From positions 1 through 64,000 of the forward strand of contig JASANG010002137.1 of NCBI GenBank assembly GCA_030248215.1: a DNA stretch of 64,000 nt, read 5' to 3'. The translations under genes and the position numbers were made by a program. The notes beneath the pieces were generated by a model, which made no database searches, was not told the DNA's origin, and was given only the letters and a program-made list of their open reading frames with translations. Every line of letters starts with the position of its first letter. The first letter of the stretch is position 1. This DNA is from Enoplolaimus lenunculus. Its lineage: Eukaryota > Nematoda > Enoplea > Enoplida > Thoracostomopsidae. Below, piece after piece: positions 37,039-48,603 of this stretch.

Positions 37039-38761
37039 TTAAACGGACGTACTTAAACACGGTGCAAGATTCTCGCAACTATAACTTAAATACTGCCCTC
37101 TGCCGTTTCGAAGATTATTTTTCGCGTATTGGTTTTTGCCAGGAATCGCCTTTTTATTCGCGGTCCTAGTGTTGGTGGGTTTAGTTTCAACGAGTTCAAT
37201 CGGATCCCTACGATGACGATGTCTGCCAACCCCTGGCAATGTTGATCTACCATTGATAACTCCAACACGAAGACTGCCGTTTCGTTCAACCACAAAACGT
37301 TTACTGCCGTTATCATCTTTGACGTCGGCATGTCGCAGAGAGTGCTTTTCTGGTTCTTGTCTCGAAAATTTGTGGATATTGTTTTGATTCGAAATGTGGT
37401 CCTCGACTGTGTGACTGTATACAAAAACTGGTCTGGATGTGTTGTCAAACGTATGCCAGTCGCCATTTTGCTCCAGGAAGTGCTCTGAACCATGTTGAGT
37501 GAAATCTATGTTACTGTCGTCCGTTAAGCACAGTCGGTTTCCAGCACTAATTATAGGTTGATCGTCTTCCGCTGTCTTGACAACAGCTGTACCGTTTTGA
37601 GTTTGGCTAACCCTCCGTGGTATCATTTTTCCAACAATTTGCCGAGCGCTAAAGTTAGCTGAATCTATTTGAAGTGTGTTTTGATTAAATTCGCCGTTAA
37701 CATTATTAGCTATGTTATTCGCCAAGATTCGGTTTGTTAAATCACCAGAGTGCATGGTCACTGAAGGACGTCCAGTAACACAAGCAACCGGAGCAAATCT
37801 GGCTCTGGTTTGCCGGGTATATTCTGTAACGTCGTCGGGTTGATTTTCAACAATTGGTCTCATCACATGAAGATCACTTTTGCGCCGAAATATTCGAGCG
37901 CTCTGGTCGTTTGACCTAGCCGAACTTCCGACGTCTGCTTTAAAATCAATCAAATCATCATCGATACCGTACAAAACGCGACCATTTGAAAGAATATTTC
38001 GTTTGTAGAACGGAATGGTTTGTCCATCAAGTTGCCCTACAGCTTCTACCGACGCAAAATGATTACCAAAATTTGCATTTTGAATTGGTTGTAGCGTTTG
38101 AGAATACGGCACAAGCACTTTTACTGGGACCGTATCGGCTGCAAATTGTTGAACAGGACGTGTTCGTTGAAAGCTTTGCGACGGCTGTGTTTCCATCTCC
38201 AAATCAGTTTCGTTTTCGTTTGTTGGCTTGTGATCGTTTAGCTGACTGCTCCAGTTCCAGCGTTGTGCTTGATTAACCGCAATGTTGTTGTCTTGAGCGA
38301 TTTGTCGATGGGACAACGCAAACTGTGACGAAACGTATTCTTTAGCGATTTCTTTGTCGTTTTCAGGGTCAAAACACTGGTCTATTGTTCGCTGTTCTAC
38401 AGGACAGAGTCTTCTTGGTTCTCGCCATTTAGTTTGCAGTTTCGTATTGCGTGCGTCTAGCGGAATACAATTTGAAGCCTCTGATTCATTCCCAATTTTC
38501 ACATTACCATCACAAACGTTTTGTTTAGCCAAACCCGATAAGGCAGTGTGCGGAGTTTGGCCAAGTTGTTGATCTCTTATCCCGCTAGCCAGTGTATGAG
38601 GTTGTCCAGCGTGACCTACCCATCCGCTGATAACACGCGGTCTATCATGCGGTGAAAAACCTGTATTAACAAGGTAAAACGGCATTTCTGATACCGTTAC
38701 GTCATTGGTTTGAGATAATTCATTTAGTGCATGTTGCTGCGGATATGCTTGTCGTTGCAGT

Positions 38762-38795
<34 letters not shown>

Positions 38796-41700
38796 GTTGT
38801 CGTTGCTGTTGTTGTTGTTGTTGTCGTTGCTGTTGTTGAAGTTGTAGTTGTTGTTGCAGTTGTTGTTGTTGTTGTTGTAGTTGTTTTTGTCGTCGTTGTC
38901 GATGTCGCTGCGATTGTTGTTCGACGTTGCTGTCGTCAAAATTTAATTTGTTTAAAAACATAGTAACATTTTCAAGGCTTGTCGACTGTTGAGGAGGACC
39001 TTCGCTAACACGCTTCCAATATGCTGGTGCCTCTGTGCGTTGTGATTGGCTTCGTTCAATTTTGACTGCGCCCGCAGTTCTGGCAATTGGTTGAGTGCCT
39101 CGAAAAGAAAGTGATCGTTCAATCATGATATCGTTCGGAATCTCGTTTACTTTGCCCGGCAGCTGTTGATCAGGTGAAATGTTCGAAATCGGTTTTAAGA
39201 TTTCAGCGTTGACTGTATTAGGCGTCCGGTTTGCGAAATCAAATTGAACAAATTTGACACTTTTTGGGCCGATGTTAGACAATGGTGGCTCAATTTGATC
39301 ATTTTCCCTCATATCGGTGTCTCGCGTACTGCCTTCTACATCGTGACCGACGTCGAGTTTATCATCCTCATATATTCCTTCTTCTTGTTGTTGCTGCTGT
39401 TGCTGTTGCTGCTGTTCCTGTTGCTGTTGTTGTTGTTGTTGTTGTTGTTCTTGTTGTTTTTGTTGTTTTTGTTGTTGTTTGTTCTCAGATTCTTGATCAC
39501 TTAACAGTGGACACGTCTCATTTTCATCACCTTTTTCGCTAGCTACAGAACGTCCGGAACCGCTTTCATCCCGTAACCTACGATCTAATCCAGTAGTATT
39601 AAGTCCATGTCTTCTAGGAGGAAGGGGAGGTTCTGCAATGCTTAAATCTTTCTCAGATGCCATTTTTGTTAATCTTTCAAAATCTGGTTCGCTTGGAACT
39701 CTATGCCGTTGGAGACCTGTTGCTTGACGTTCTGATACGTTTTTAACAACGTGCCCAGGTTTTTGGGATAATACCGGAAATTGTGGCAAGGGTTGTGGTT
39801 GACCGGGTTTGTCAATGTCAGGCCTCCATTGCAGTCCATCCGTGTTGACGTGAGCGAGTACTCCCCACGGATCGTGATGTTCTTTTGGAATCTGAAACGA
39901 GCAACCACTGCCGGATTCAAGGGAAGTCGCACGGGTCTCGGCTCTTGACATACATTATACCAAAATTTGGTATTCATTTTAAAGAAAAATTGCGGTTGGC
40001 TTCTCTACTCGCACTATTATATTATATCGTGCGACCTCGCTCACCAGAAATTGTTGGATCCGCTACTGTAAGCAACAGTAGCCCATGTACAGAACAGAGC
40101 CGGATCGTTTTCCGGAGGGCTATAATAGAGTCAGTTTAAGCTTTAGACTATTTTTTTTGCTTAGGCTTAGGCTTAGGCTTACGCTTAGGCTTAGGCTTAG
40201 GCTTAGGCTTAGGCTTAGGAATATGCTTATACTACTGTTCCGGCCCTGTTCTATACATGTGCTGCAACAGTTATCACAGGAACGTTCCCTAGGTGAAAGC
40301 TCGGTAAAGCACCAAGCAATAATATATACATGTGGATCTCAACCGGTGGATATCAAATTTGTGGATTCGCCCCTGTATATCCTTGAAGAACGACAAAATT
40401 AGCAATGTGTACATTTGAATTGGAAACTTACGTTATAAATGCTAAGAAATTTCGCGTAGAGCAAGTGGCATAGTGTAGTAACAAGCGCGATGCCGGTAAA
40501 TATGTAAAGAAACATTACGAACAATATTTTAGCGTTTGATGGCGCCGGATATGGATGACCAAGGGTTGATATGCAATTGAAGCAAAAATAGAGACCTTAA
40601 AATGAACAATCTAATGTTCGAATTAATATATAGCGTTATAAAAACTAACGTTTTGCAAATGAATGCAGACAAGTATAACATAACAAACTGCTATACAAGC
40701 ACGGGCGCATCAAGCTTGTCGCAACCCAGGTCTAGAACCCCCAACTGAAATTAAAACAAATATATTGCCTTAAGATTTAGCACTAAAATAATGGCGCTGC
40801 CTTTTGTCTCGGTTACAACTGATTATTGGTTGTGGGTACGACGATGAAGGATTCAATTCAATAGTAGATATTTAGCATATGTTAGGGTTTTTAAAAAGGG
40901 ATTACTTTCAGTAAAAGAGTTCGAACCGGTAGTTTTTTTATATAACCAACTAAAACGATTCGGCTATTGCACACTTCCCCCGCATTTTTAGAAATAAAAC
41001 TTAAATTTACTCACCGACCTAGGCGTAGCGATAGGTAAGCCTTTTCCTAAACCTAACCCTGAGCCTAAAAACGTAAACGTGGCATAATGTGTACAAGAAG
41101 AGCAAACAGTTCTTTTAAAGCCATGCACAAATATTACAAAACATACAGTTTTGCCCCTTGCGCCTAGCTGGCGACTTACTAACAGTCTTGCTAATATTTG
41201 CCATTGCTACGTAAACGAACCGATTTTACGAACGAATTATATATCGCGCTGAGGTAACCCATAAAAAGCAGGTATTGAAAATTTTTCAATTTTTAAAATA
41301 AAGGATAATTGTTTTGGACAAGAAGAGTATGCAACTGGACACAAGTTGCACACTTTTGTTAGAGTAATCATTTACTCTTGATGAAAGTAATACCATTTGA
41401 ATGGCAATGAACATTATTATATACCTTCAACCAAATCCCATTTTGGTTCCCAAATTGTGAATAGATACGCGCCCAAAAACAGCCAACCAACAATGACAAA
41501 CAGCGAAAAACAAATTGGAATATCGAGCAGTGTGAGCTGTTTAACTTTCTTGCGATGTTTCGGGCTGCCACGAGCTTCAATAAATTCAATTCGATCCACT
41601 GATGGATGCGCAAAGTAGAGAAAATGGACCCAGCATTTAAATAAAAGCCTGAAAAAATACATAAATACACGAAGCAATGTGAAAATAAGCAAACTTTAAC

Positions 41701-44700
41701 CAGCGCTATATATAATACATTTCAAGATTTGAACTGTTTGAAATTCATGTGATTCAATCTTTTGTACTTAATATTTGTTTTTGTATTCGATCTTTTGAAT
41801 AATGTGCATTGCCGTTTCTGCATCGGATCCTTTAACAATTATACCCCCACAGAGTTTTTCACCTTGCTTGTAAGTTGTCAAAAACAATTGTATTCCTTAA
41901 AAATGATTAGTTCTCTTAGAAAGGGTGAGCCGGCTACGGGCCTATTCGTTTAATCTAGGACGGTCAGCCAACTTGAGTGAATAAATGCTGTTTCGCGTAT
42001 ATCTTTAACAGGTTAGTTCGCATGAATGTATAACGAATTCGTTGGGTAACATTACTGTAATTACACGCAAATACAACTAAGAGTCTGTCTAGCCAGCCGT
42101 GATCTTCTGAGGTATTCCAAAGCGAAAAATTACGAGTTAGCTGAAATTTGTTTATAACCTGATGGTACATTGTGCTTAACGCAGTGACCAAAAGGTACAC
42201 AATATCACCTTAGACTTAGGTTTAGGCTCCGCACTTGGGCTCAGGCGTATGATTATACGTAACCACAAATTTAAACTGAGAGACAATGGCAAATGAATAT
42301 CAATCAAAATTCAAATCTATTTTATGTCTCAAACCAGGCTCTTTAAAAAAGCTAAATGTACCTTGATGGATAGTTAAGCAAACAAATAATATAAGCGGAG
42401 AAGTCGCGTAGCATATAGACCAGAAGTGGAAATCCGAACATTAAATACAGCATTGTGGCTACTTTTCCCCAGATTGTTTCAGGATGCATATGTCCAAATC
42501 CTGGAATAGAAGCAGGCCCGTGGCGAAAGAGGGACAGAGGGCTCAACCCTCCTGGAAAAATTTTGCTCCCAAGAAATTTTTCAACCTTGTTTGTAAGTCA
42601 ACGAAAACCCTTGTATACCCCTCCTCAAAAAATTTTAGCCCCCCAACAAGGTGAACAAGGTGAGGTGGCTCCGGGCCTGTATAGAAGAAAACAGTATATA
42701 AGCCAGTTCAATGGCTGTGTTGTAGAATATAATTTCAAGGTCGTAGCATTTTTAAACATTTTCGCTGCTGACAGCAAAGCTCCAAAATAGTAAAGTTTTT
42801 TGAATTTTTTAACAAATCTGTACTGCAAATACATTTGTGTTCAAAGGTTTAACTTTAAAAATGTAATCAAGTGAAATAATAGCACAACTAAAATTGCGCA
42901 ACAAGTTAATATATTAAAATAAAGCTCTAAAAATGCAACCACTGTATTGACCCGAATAAGAGGGGGTAATAAGAGATGGGTTTCCATTTTGAGTACCAAT
43001 CAATCAGGGTCCGCTAAACCGTAATTAGAGTCCATAAATGTCAATTATTTCTAATTGTGGGCGCATAAAGGACTCCAGTCCCAAATAATTTGAGTTCGAA
43101 ACTTTAAAGCGTACTTAAATTTTGAACGGACATTCCTAAGTATAACCTTGCATTATCGCTCAATCTATTGACACAAGACAAACAAACGTTTAATTCAATG
43201 GATAATTGCAGTACCGGATATATATCAGTGACGAAGGGCGGTGGAGCGTGTGTTAAAAATAAATAACAGTCCGTAACCAAATAACAAGAGGGGTATCCTC
43301 TGGATAGGCCAAATAAATATCAGTCCCCCTTCTTATTCGTGTCACTACAGTACGTTATTTGAAAGAATAGCCTGAAATCTTGCAGCACAAAACTGCAGTT
43401 CTAAATACTAAAACACGAATTTCAGCGGATTCGAACTTAAAATCTGCTCAGATGTTTGCTCAAAGCAGGATCGAATCCATACGGCAGTGGTTCGCCTGCC
43501 ACAAATTTTGGTAGCCCGCTACGGCCTTGAAGCCTTACCAATTGTCGTAATAACGCTACACGCGTACATAACCGAATTAATATAGTTCCAATCGTAAAAT
43601 TGCTCGCGAAATTTGACTCCAACTTGTTCTTCGTAGCGCAACAGCAGTGCACGTAGCGTTTGATACATCCGATGCCATTTATCGTGCGAAACATAAATGA
43701 AATATTTCGTATTGTTAAAAAATTCGTTGAATAATTCGTCACGCAAAAACGACGTCCGGTTCAGTTCAACTTGCCGAAGCCAATTTTCTTTCGTTTGATA
43801 CGCAAGGCCGCCTTCGATTTTGTAGAACATGTAACCGCCGACGAATATGTACGAAACTGAAACTACCATCGAGTTTCAAATGTGATTCAGAGAACGCGAA
43901 GGTTTTCGCCACCATCCGTGGAAAATGTGTTTCAGCAGCAGTCACAGAATTTTGTCTTAAGCAAATTTTGTTTCCCCTTGTAAAACTCTTCTTGCCACCT
44001 CTACTAAACAATATTTTGCTGTTCGGCTTATCAGTAACATGAGTTTTTTTAACCAAAATTCTTGGGTTCCGCTAACTTTTTATGCTACAAAACAGTAAAC
44101 GATAAACTTTAACCACAGTTTAACGGTTTCAGTGATGTGTGTAAGATTTACAATCGAGTTTACAGTCGGAAACTCAAAAGATTTGAAAAACCAGCTGAAA
44201 AGCAACTTCATTAAACGAGGGTTCGATGTTACCGTAGTATACTTTTACTACAATATATAATCTACTAGCAAAAATTACTACATTCAAATTACCGAAACAT
44301 AAAAATAACACATAATGCTTTAGACCATGAGAATGATAGAAGTGTCGCATTGTCCTCAAGTGACGCAATTCTTCATCTCGGGCGTCTCGTACATCTTGAT
44401 AGTACATGTGTCGGCGGCGTTCCATTGATCGGCTCACATCTGGTTTGCTCAAAGCACCGAGTTGTCTTTCATTTTGTCTTGGTTGTCGATCTTCGCTGTA
44501 ATGGAATTTGAAAGTTTTGTATCGGAAAACATTTATGCGGATCAGTTGAATGGTGACGGTTTCATTATAAAATTGCAGTACGGCAGATTATGTTGAGCTG
44601 GAGTTGGTCTAGCAACATTCTTGATGTTCTTTGGCAATTGAGTTGTACTATGAGCAACTTACCGCAAACTGCGCAGGCGAAACAATGCACAATACGCTGT

Positions 44701-45979
44701 GTTTTTGTTAACAAATATGCGTACAATCAGTACAATATCTCAATAAAACCTGAGAGGCCACTTGAGGTCGAGCATCAAGCTCACTAAATGATTGATGGTA
44801 AACGCGTAAGCCAATCTCAAAAAAGATTAGCAGGGTTTGAATTTCAGCTGAAAAATAGATTCCATTTCGAATCGAAGATGTTCATGAATAAAAGGTTAAA
44901 AAGTGGCCGAATACAAGCAGAAAACTTTCAAATTTTTAACATGGTACAATATTCAGAATAAATGAAGCATTATATGCAAACTTTCATAAATTTGAAGATC
45001 AGATATAATAAGCATGTGCTATTTTTTAATACCGACTTATATCAATATTTGGCACTCATGAAATGTTCCTCAAATTCATTCTAAGGTTTTAAAAACCACT
45101 GCTTACAAGGGATGCATGAAAGATTTTTCTAGGGTAGTCAAACATAAGGTCAACAGCCGTGTTTCGTAAGCCCAACGTAAAGCAGAGAAGTCGTAGAAAC
45201 CAGCGTAATTTTTTGCACTAGTTATTTTAAATTTTAACACCAAACTTTCGATTCGATAGGGTTTGTAGTGGTCTCAGCGACACCCACATATTTTACTGGG
45301 TGCTACGACTGATACCCCAGACACCCCTATTCCCGCGTACCTGCAGTGCTTACCTTGAATCGCGCTGATCATCACGCCAATCTTTAGATTCTCTAGACGA
45401 AGGTCGAATCGAGAATTTTCGACGCGCAACAACTGCAAGCGATAGTCGTCGACGCTGTTGTTTCTCTGGTAACTCATCATGTGACTGTTGCTGATCTTTA
45501 TCAGAATCTCTCGTTGCTGTTTTGGATGTCGACTTTCGTTTTGTTGGTGCTAACTTTCGTCCAAATTCTGACTTTTTGCCTGGTCGTTTTGCTTTTGACC
45601 GTCCTCCAGATGCGGGCACGATTGGTTCGGCTTCAATTCGAGTGACCCCCACTGGTGGTGATGGAACTACAGAAACCGCTGCTGTGGACCGTGCCCCACG
45701 TGAAGGCCGGACAGCAGTCTCTATTTCACGACGAAACAAAATTGACTTACGTTTTGGTAGTTTTACTTTGTCGACTAATTTAGAGCCAGCGCTTGGTTGT
45801 TGTTTTTGTTGTTGTTGTGGTTGCTGTTGTTGTTGTTGTTTTGATTGTTCGTAAGATGTTGGCAGCGTGCCAGATCGGTGGTAAGAGTCACGATTTGTAC
45901 GTTGGCTGCCACTGACATCCCGGTTAGCACCGCTGTGTGGAGATACGCTTTGGCTTCGAAGCGGCTTGAGAAATGGCAT
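37039..45979 (-). CDS. Two-pore-domain potassium channel with long glutamine-rich tail and odd second filter
   Basis: K2P subunit, predicted 1508 residues from seven exons: 45979–45354, 44495–44293, 43856–43539, 42500–42362, 41648–41425, 40595–40432, 39891–37039. All junctions have GT–AG signals and phases agree. Residues 1–~265 are a basic, Ser/Gln-rich cytoplasmic N-terminus with PKA-like RRRLS and RRKFS. M1 spans ~268–288; the cap has N-glycosylation sites NRT and NNT; filter 1 is TTIGFG (~380–385); then M2, M3 (~470–492), pore helix 2 (YFCFNCIS), and M4 (~524–548). The second filter position reads STLGHPYP (~513–520) with no GFG or GYG, which is unusual for any K2P. The tail (559–1508) is disorder-like, with glutamine runs at ~696–726 and ~882–947, and ends STSV, a class I PDZ-ligand pattern. 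The start ATG at 45979 follows an A-rich context. The tail exon is joined through a TTTCAG acceptor inside a longer open frame; this join is likely but unproven. The last exon could instead belong to another gene. Confidence 0.85.
38725..38925 (-). repeat. CAA/CAG trinucleotide repeat coding polyglutamine
   Basis: An interrupted CAA/CAG run (TTG/CTG on the plus strand) inside the last exon of the minus-strand K2P gene, coding about 65 residues that are mostly Gln with spaced Arg and Leu. The antisense frame gives a poly-valine artefact. A second run of about 30 codons lies at 39390–39480. Confidence 0.9.
40080..40263. mobile_element. TTAGGC-bearing MITE, best-bounded copy
   Basis: The 184-bp element is flanked by identical 8-bp GCAACAGT (40072–40079 and 40264–40271), which suggests hAT. 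Ends are AGCCCATGTACAGAACAG and the complement of CTGTTCTATACATGTGCT. The interior has AAGCTTTAGACTA, then about ten GCTTAG units (mostly exact GCTTAG-GCTTAG), then AATATGCTTATACTACTGTT. The array is the telomere repeat TTAGGC. It lies in the last intron of the minus-strand K2P gene. Confidence 0.85.
42513..42679. mobile_element. MITE, CCCGTAGCC family, next to a splice acceptor
   Basis: Starts CAGGCCCGTGGCG and ends GGCTCCGGGCCTG, inverted. The flanks AATAGAAG (42505–42512) and TATAGAAG (42680–42687) match at 7 of 8 bases. It lies in intron 3 of the minus-strand K2P gene; its left edge is 12 bases from exon 4 (42500), so only CTTCTATTCCAG separates element and exon. Confidence 0.7.
42942..43350. 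mobile_element. Tc1/mariner-like MITE, CTGTAGTGACCC family
   Basis: Starts CTGTATTGACCCGAATAAG and ends CTTATTCGTGTCACTACAG, followed by TA. The interior follows 19005–19443. It lies in intron 3 of the minus-strand K2P gene. It has no coding capacity. Confidence 0.8.
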
Positions 45980-46177
45980 TTTATTTGTGATTCACATGAA
46001 TTATAGTATTCAAGATTTATGTTTTTGTAAATAATACTTAAAGTAATCATATATATGTGCGCAGTTGGTTCGAGGTGACAGTTATACAGTCTGCACGGTA
46101 GCAAATATTGTGCTGATAAAGATTCGTAAATAAATTTGCGACAAGTAAATAATCAACCAACGGGCGCATACGGTTGG

Positions 46178-46209
46178 GGCCAATGCAATGATCCGGGCCA
46201 TAACAGTAG
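46178..46209. mobile_element. Left piece of a TTAGGC-bearing MITE split by the LTR element
   Basis: Reads GGCCAATGCAATGATCCGGG then CCATAACAGTAG, the start of the family in reverse orientation. The rest resumes at 54510 with GTAGTATAAGCATACTG, CCTAAGC units, and an end at about 54650 (CTGATCTTCACATGGGCC). The two pieces are interrupted by an 8.3-kb LTR retrotransposon. Confidence 0.7.
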
Positions 46210-48391
46210 TGTAGCATGACGGCCAGAACTACTGAAGAAGGGGCGTAAATTTTTTTATTTGTTCCCGTACAAAAATATTTTTTCTCATTTTTAAACTGAA
46301 CTAGCAGTCATAAAAAATTATGATGCCCCCGGGTTGCTTATATTTACGGCATCCCCTTTACATGCTGCAACCTGAAATTCTACATGAGTGTACGTGTGCA
46401 ATATGTATGTGTTTTTTGTATATGTATATATTGTGCATTCAGAGGTGCGTTTTGAGGTGCATTTTTTGTGTAGTGTAATAAATAAAAATACGATTGCGGA
46501 CCCGGTAATTTCTGAAGGGGGCGTGGGATGCGTATTGGACTGGAAACAGCAGATAGTGAAGAGCGTATGAAGTCAAATGCAGTTTTTATTAAGTCGTAGT
46601 GCAGAATTTTTATTTTGAACCTATTGGTTGGCCGAGTGCCTGAGCGGTCCCCGTAGTTCAGCCGGCTGTGCAATAAATATTGATTGCGTGCAATACATGC
46701 CCGTCGCTAGACAAACCTTCTGTGGGTTTGGGTTCAAATGAGTCCTGGGAGGGGCATGCATAGATTTCACTTGGCTCATATACTTGGCGATCATAACGCT
46801 TTAATCCTTTTATATGGATTGTAAAAATTTCTGTGCTGGGGGAGTTAGCCTTTCGCCCCTATGTCTTTGTTATGCGGGTTCTGTGCAAATTGTTTACGAT
46901 AAGCAGGATTTGATTTTTGCGTTGCTACCTAAAGATTGGGGTGGGAGATATGGTTTTAGTTAGTAATTACTGTGACTGCAGGATTTAAAATTATGGCCTC
47001 CTTACGGATAGTGATTATAACAGTGTGGATGCTTATATTTGCGCAGAATGAATTTTTTTCTTAAATTACAATCGATTAGCCCTTTTGAACAATTTTAGAA
47101 AATGGTAATTCTTAGAATTTAAACACACTCGAAAGCCCCTGAGAAGTCAAAATAGTGGGTTTTTACGAAATTCAGAGAATTTATCGAGGAAAATTTTGTT
47201 TTAAAACTAAGGGATTTGGGTCAAAACATAAAATTTTAGAGTTTTTAGGGGTTTTGAAAGTTCAAAAACTGTTCTAAAAACTTAGGCTCGACGACAAAAC
47301 AACTTTTTAGTGAATTTTTCGTGAATTTTACTTGCAAAATTTTTGAGAAAGCCTTGGTTAATCACGAGATCAATGGTATGCCCAGAATCTGTAAAGATAC
47401 CATAGTTTTTCATCTATTAATTAACCTTTAAAATAGCGGGTATATAAGCGCTTGGCACTAGTGGGGAGAGAAGGTGTTTGGGGAAGTGCTGTTGGATTGT
47501 ATCGAGGTTTTACTAGCGCCGGTTTGCTTGACTATCTGTACTTGATTACGCGGCTGTTAAGGTGCACTGGTTTTAATTTTACTTGTAAGAGGCGCTTTTG
47601 ATCCGGCATATTTAGAGAATGGTGTGTGTTTAAGTAATTACTAAGTGATTTGAATTGACGAAACGCGAGTAACGCGTGTGTATTTTGTACTGAAATTTTG
47701 GGTGCGCGTTTCGAAGCGAAATTTTGGCGTATAGTTAAGCTGTTAAAGCTTGCAACGGTAATTTTTTTGTTGATATACCTAGAGAGTAGGTATTGCCGAG
47801 TGTTTTAATTGTGAGCCGCGCAGATTTTGAGTTGTGTACGAAAAGATCTGGTCCTGTAAAGGTACCATATCTGTCTATTTTATATTTAAAGAGAACGGAA
47901 TCGTGTATTCAAGAGAAATTACGTGATATTGGTCTAGTGCTTGTGTGAAACAAACATACTAATTAATTTCTGGGATCCTGTTGCTACTTGGCTGAACTAA
48001 AAATCTTCTCGAAGTTTCACAGTAACCTGGAAGAAATTTTTGGTGGTAACTGTCCAGGGATTGAAATTGTCGATCAACAGTGGTTTTATTGATCTGTTAG
48101 TAATACAACCTGTAAGGGAATCGTATATTTTCCTTCTATTATTTCATTTTTGGGTGACAGTGGTACGTATTAGTTTTGCGTCAAAACGTTTGCGATATTC
48201 ATAGAAGTTCTAGAGTGTGTACGTATTCTATTTTGGGCGTGGGAGTATTGACTTTAATTGATTTGTCGAGTGCACTGTGATATTTTTTGTGAGAAATATA
48301 GCGCTTTCCCTGCTATGGTAGCCACGAACTTAGGAAGGTGTTCCCAGGAGTGCCGACCGAATTGACTTGCAATTAAGTTCGCTGTGTTACA
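46210..48391 (+). repeat. Left LTR (2182 bp)
   Basis: TG…CA bounded. It contains a TATA-like GGGTATATAAGCGCTTGG at about 47438, which may be the promoter, and an AATAAA-rich stretch near 46480. A tRNA-like Pol III A-box TGGCCGAGTGC (46629–46639) and B-box-like GGTTCAAATGAGTCC (46731–46745) lie in the first quarter. Confidence 0.9.
46622..46760 (+). repeat. tRNA-like/SINE-like segment inside the LTR
   Basis: TGGCCGAGTGCCTGAGCGGT resembles a tRNA D-arm with an A box, and about 100 bases later GGGTTCAAATGAGTCC resembles a T-arm B box, followed by GGGAGGGGC. The layout resembles the head of a tRNA-derived SINE captured by the LTR. The same segment is in the right LTR (52740–52878). It does not fold as a complete tRNA by eye. 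Confidence 0.4.
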
Positions 48392-48603
48392 TTTGGAGGT
48401 CCCACCGAGACACCAGTTTTCTTAACCGGTAAACGAGCTTTGGTCGAAAATTTTGTCCGAGTGCTAACCTTTACCCTTTTAAAGAACGTTCAGTTTGTTT
48501 TGTAAAAATAACGGCTCGATACAAATTACGCAGTACTGGTGTCTTAGAATCCAGCGACGACGATTCTGAATTTTCTGAACCCCTCGATAGTAACTCCCAC
48601 CTT

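Noticed and set aside
38727-39542. Plus-strand frames coding poly-valine and poly-leucine
   Set aside because: They are antisense shadows of the CAA/CAG glutamine repeats in the last exon of the minus-strand K2P gene.
46629-46745. A real tRNA gene in the LTR
   Set aside because: A- and B-box-like words are present, but the acceptor stem and anticodon arm do not form; reported as SINE-like instead.
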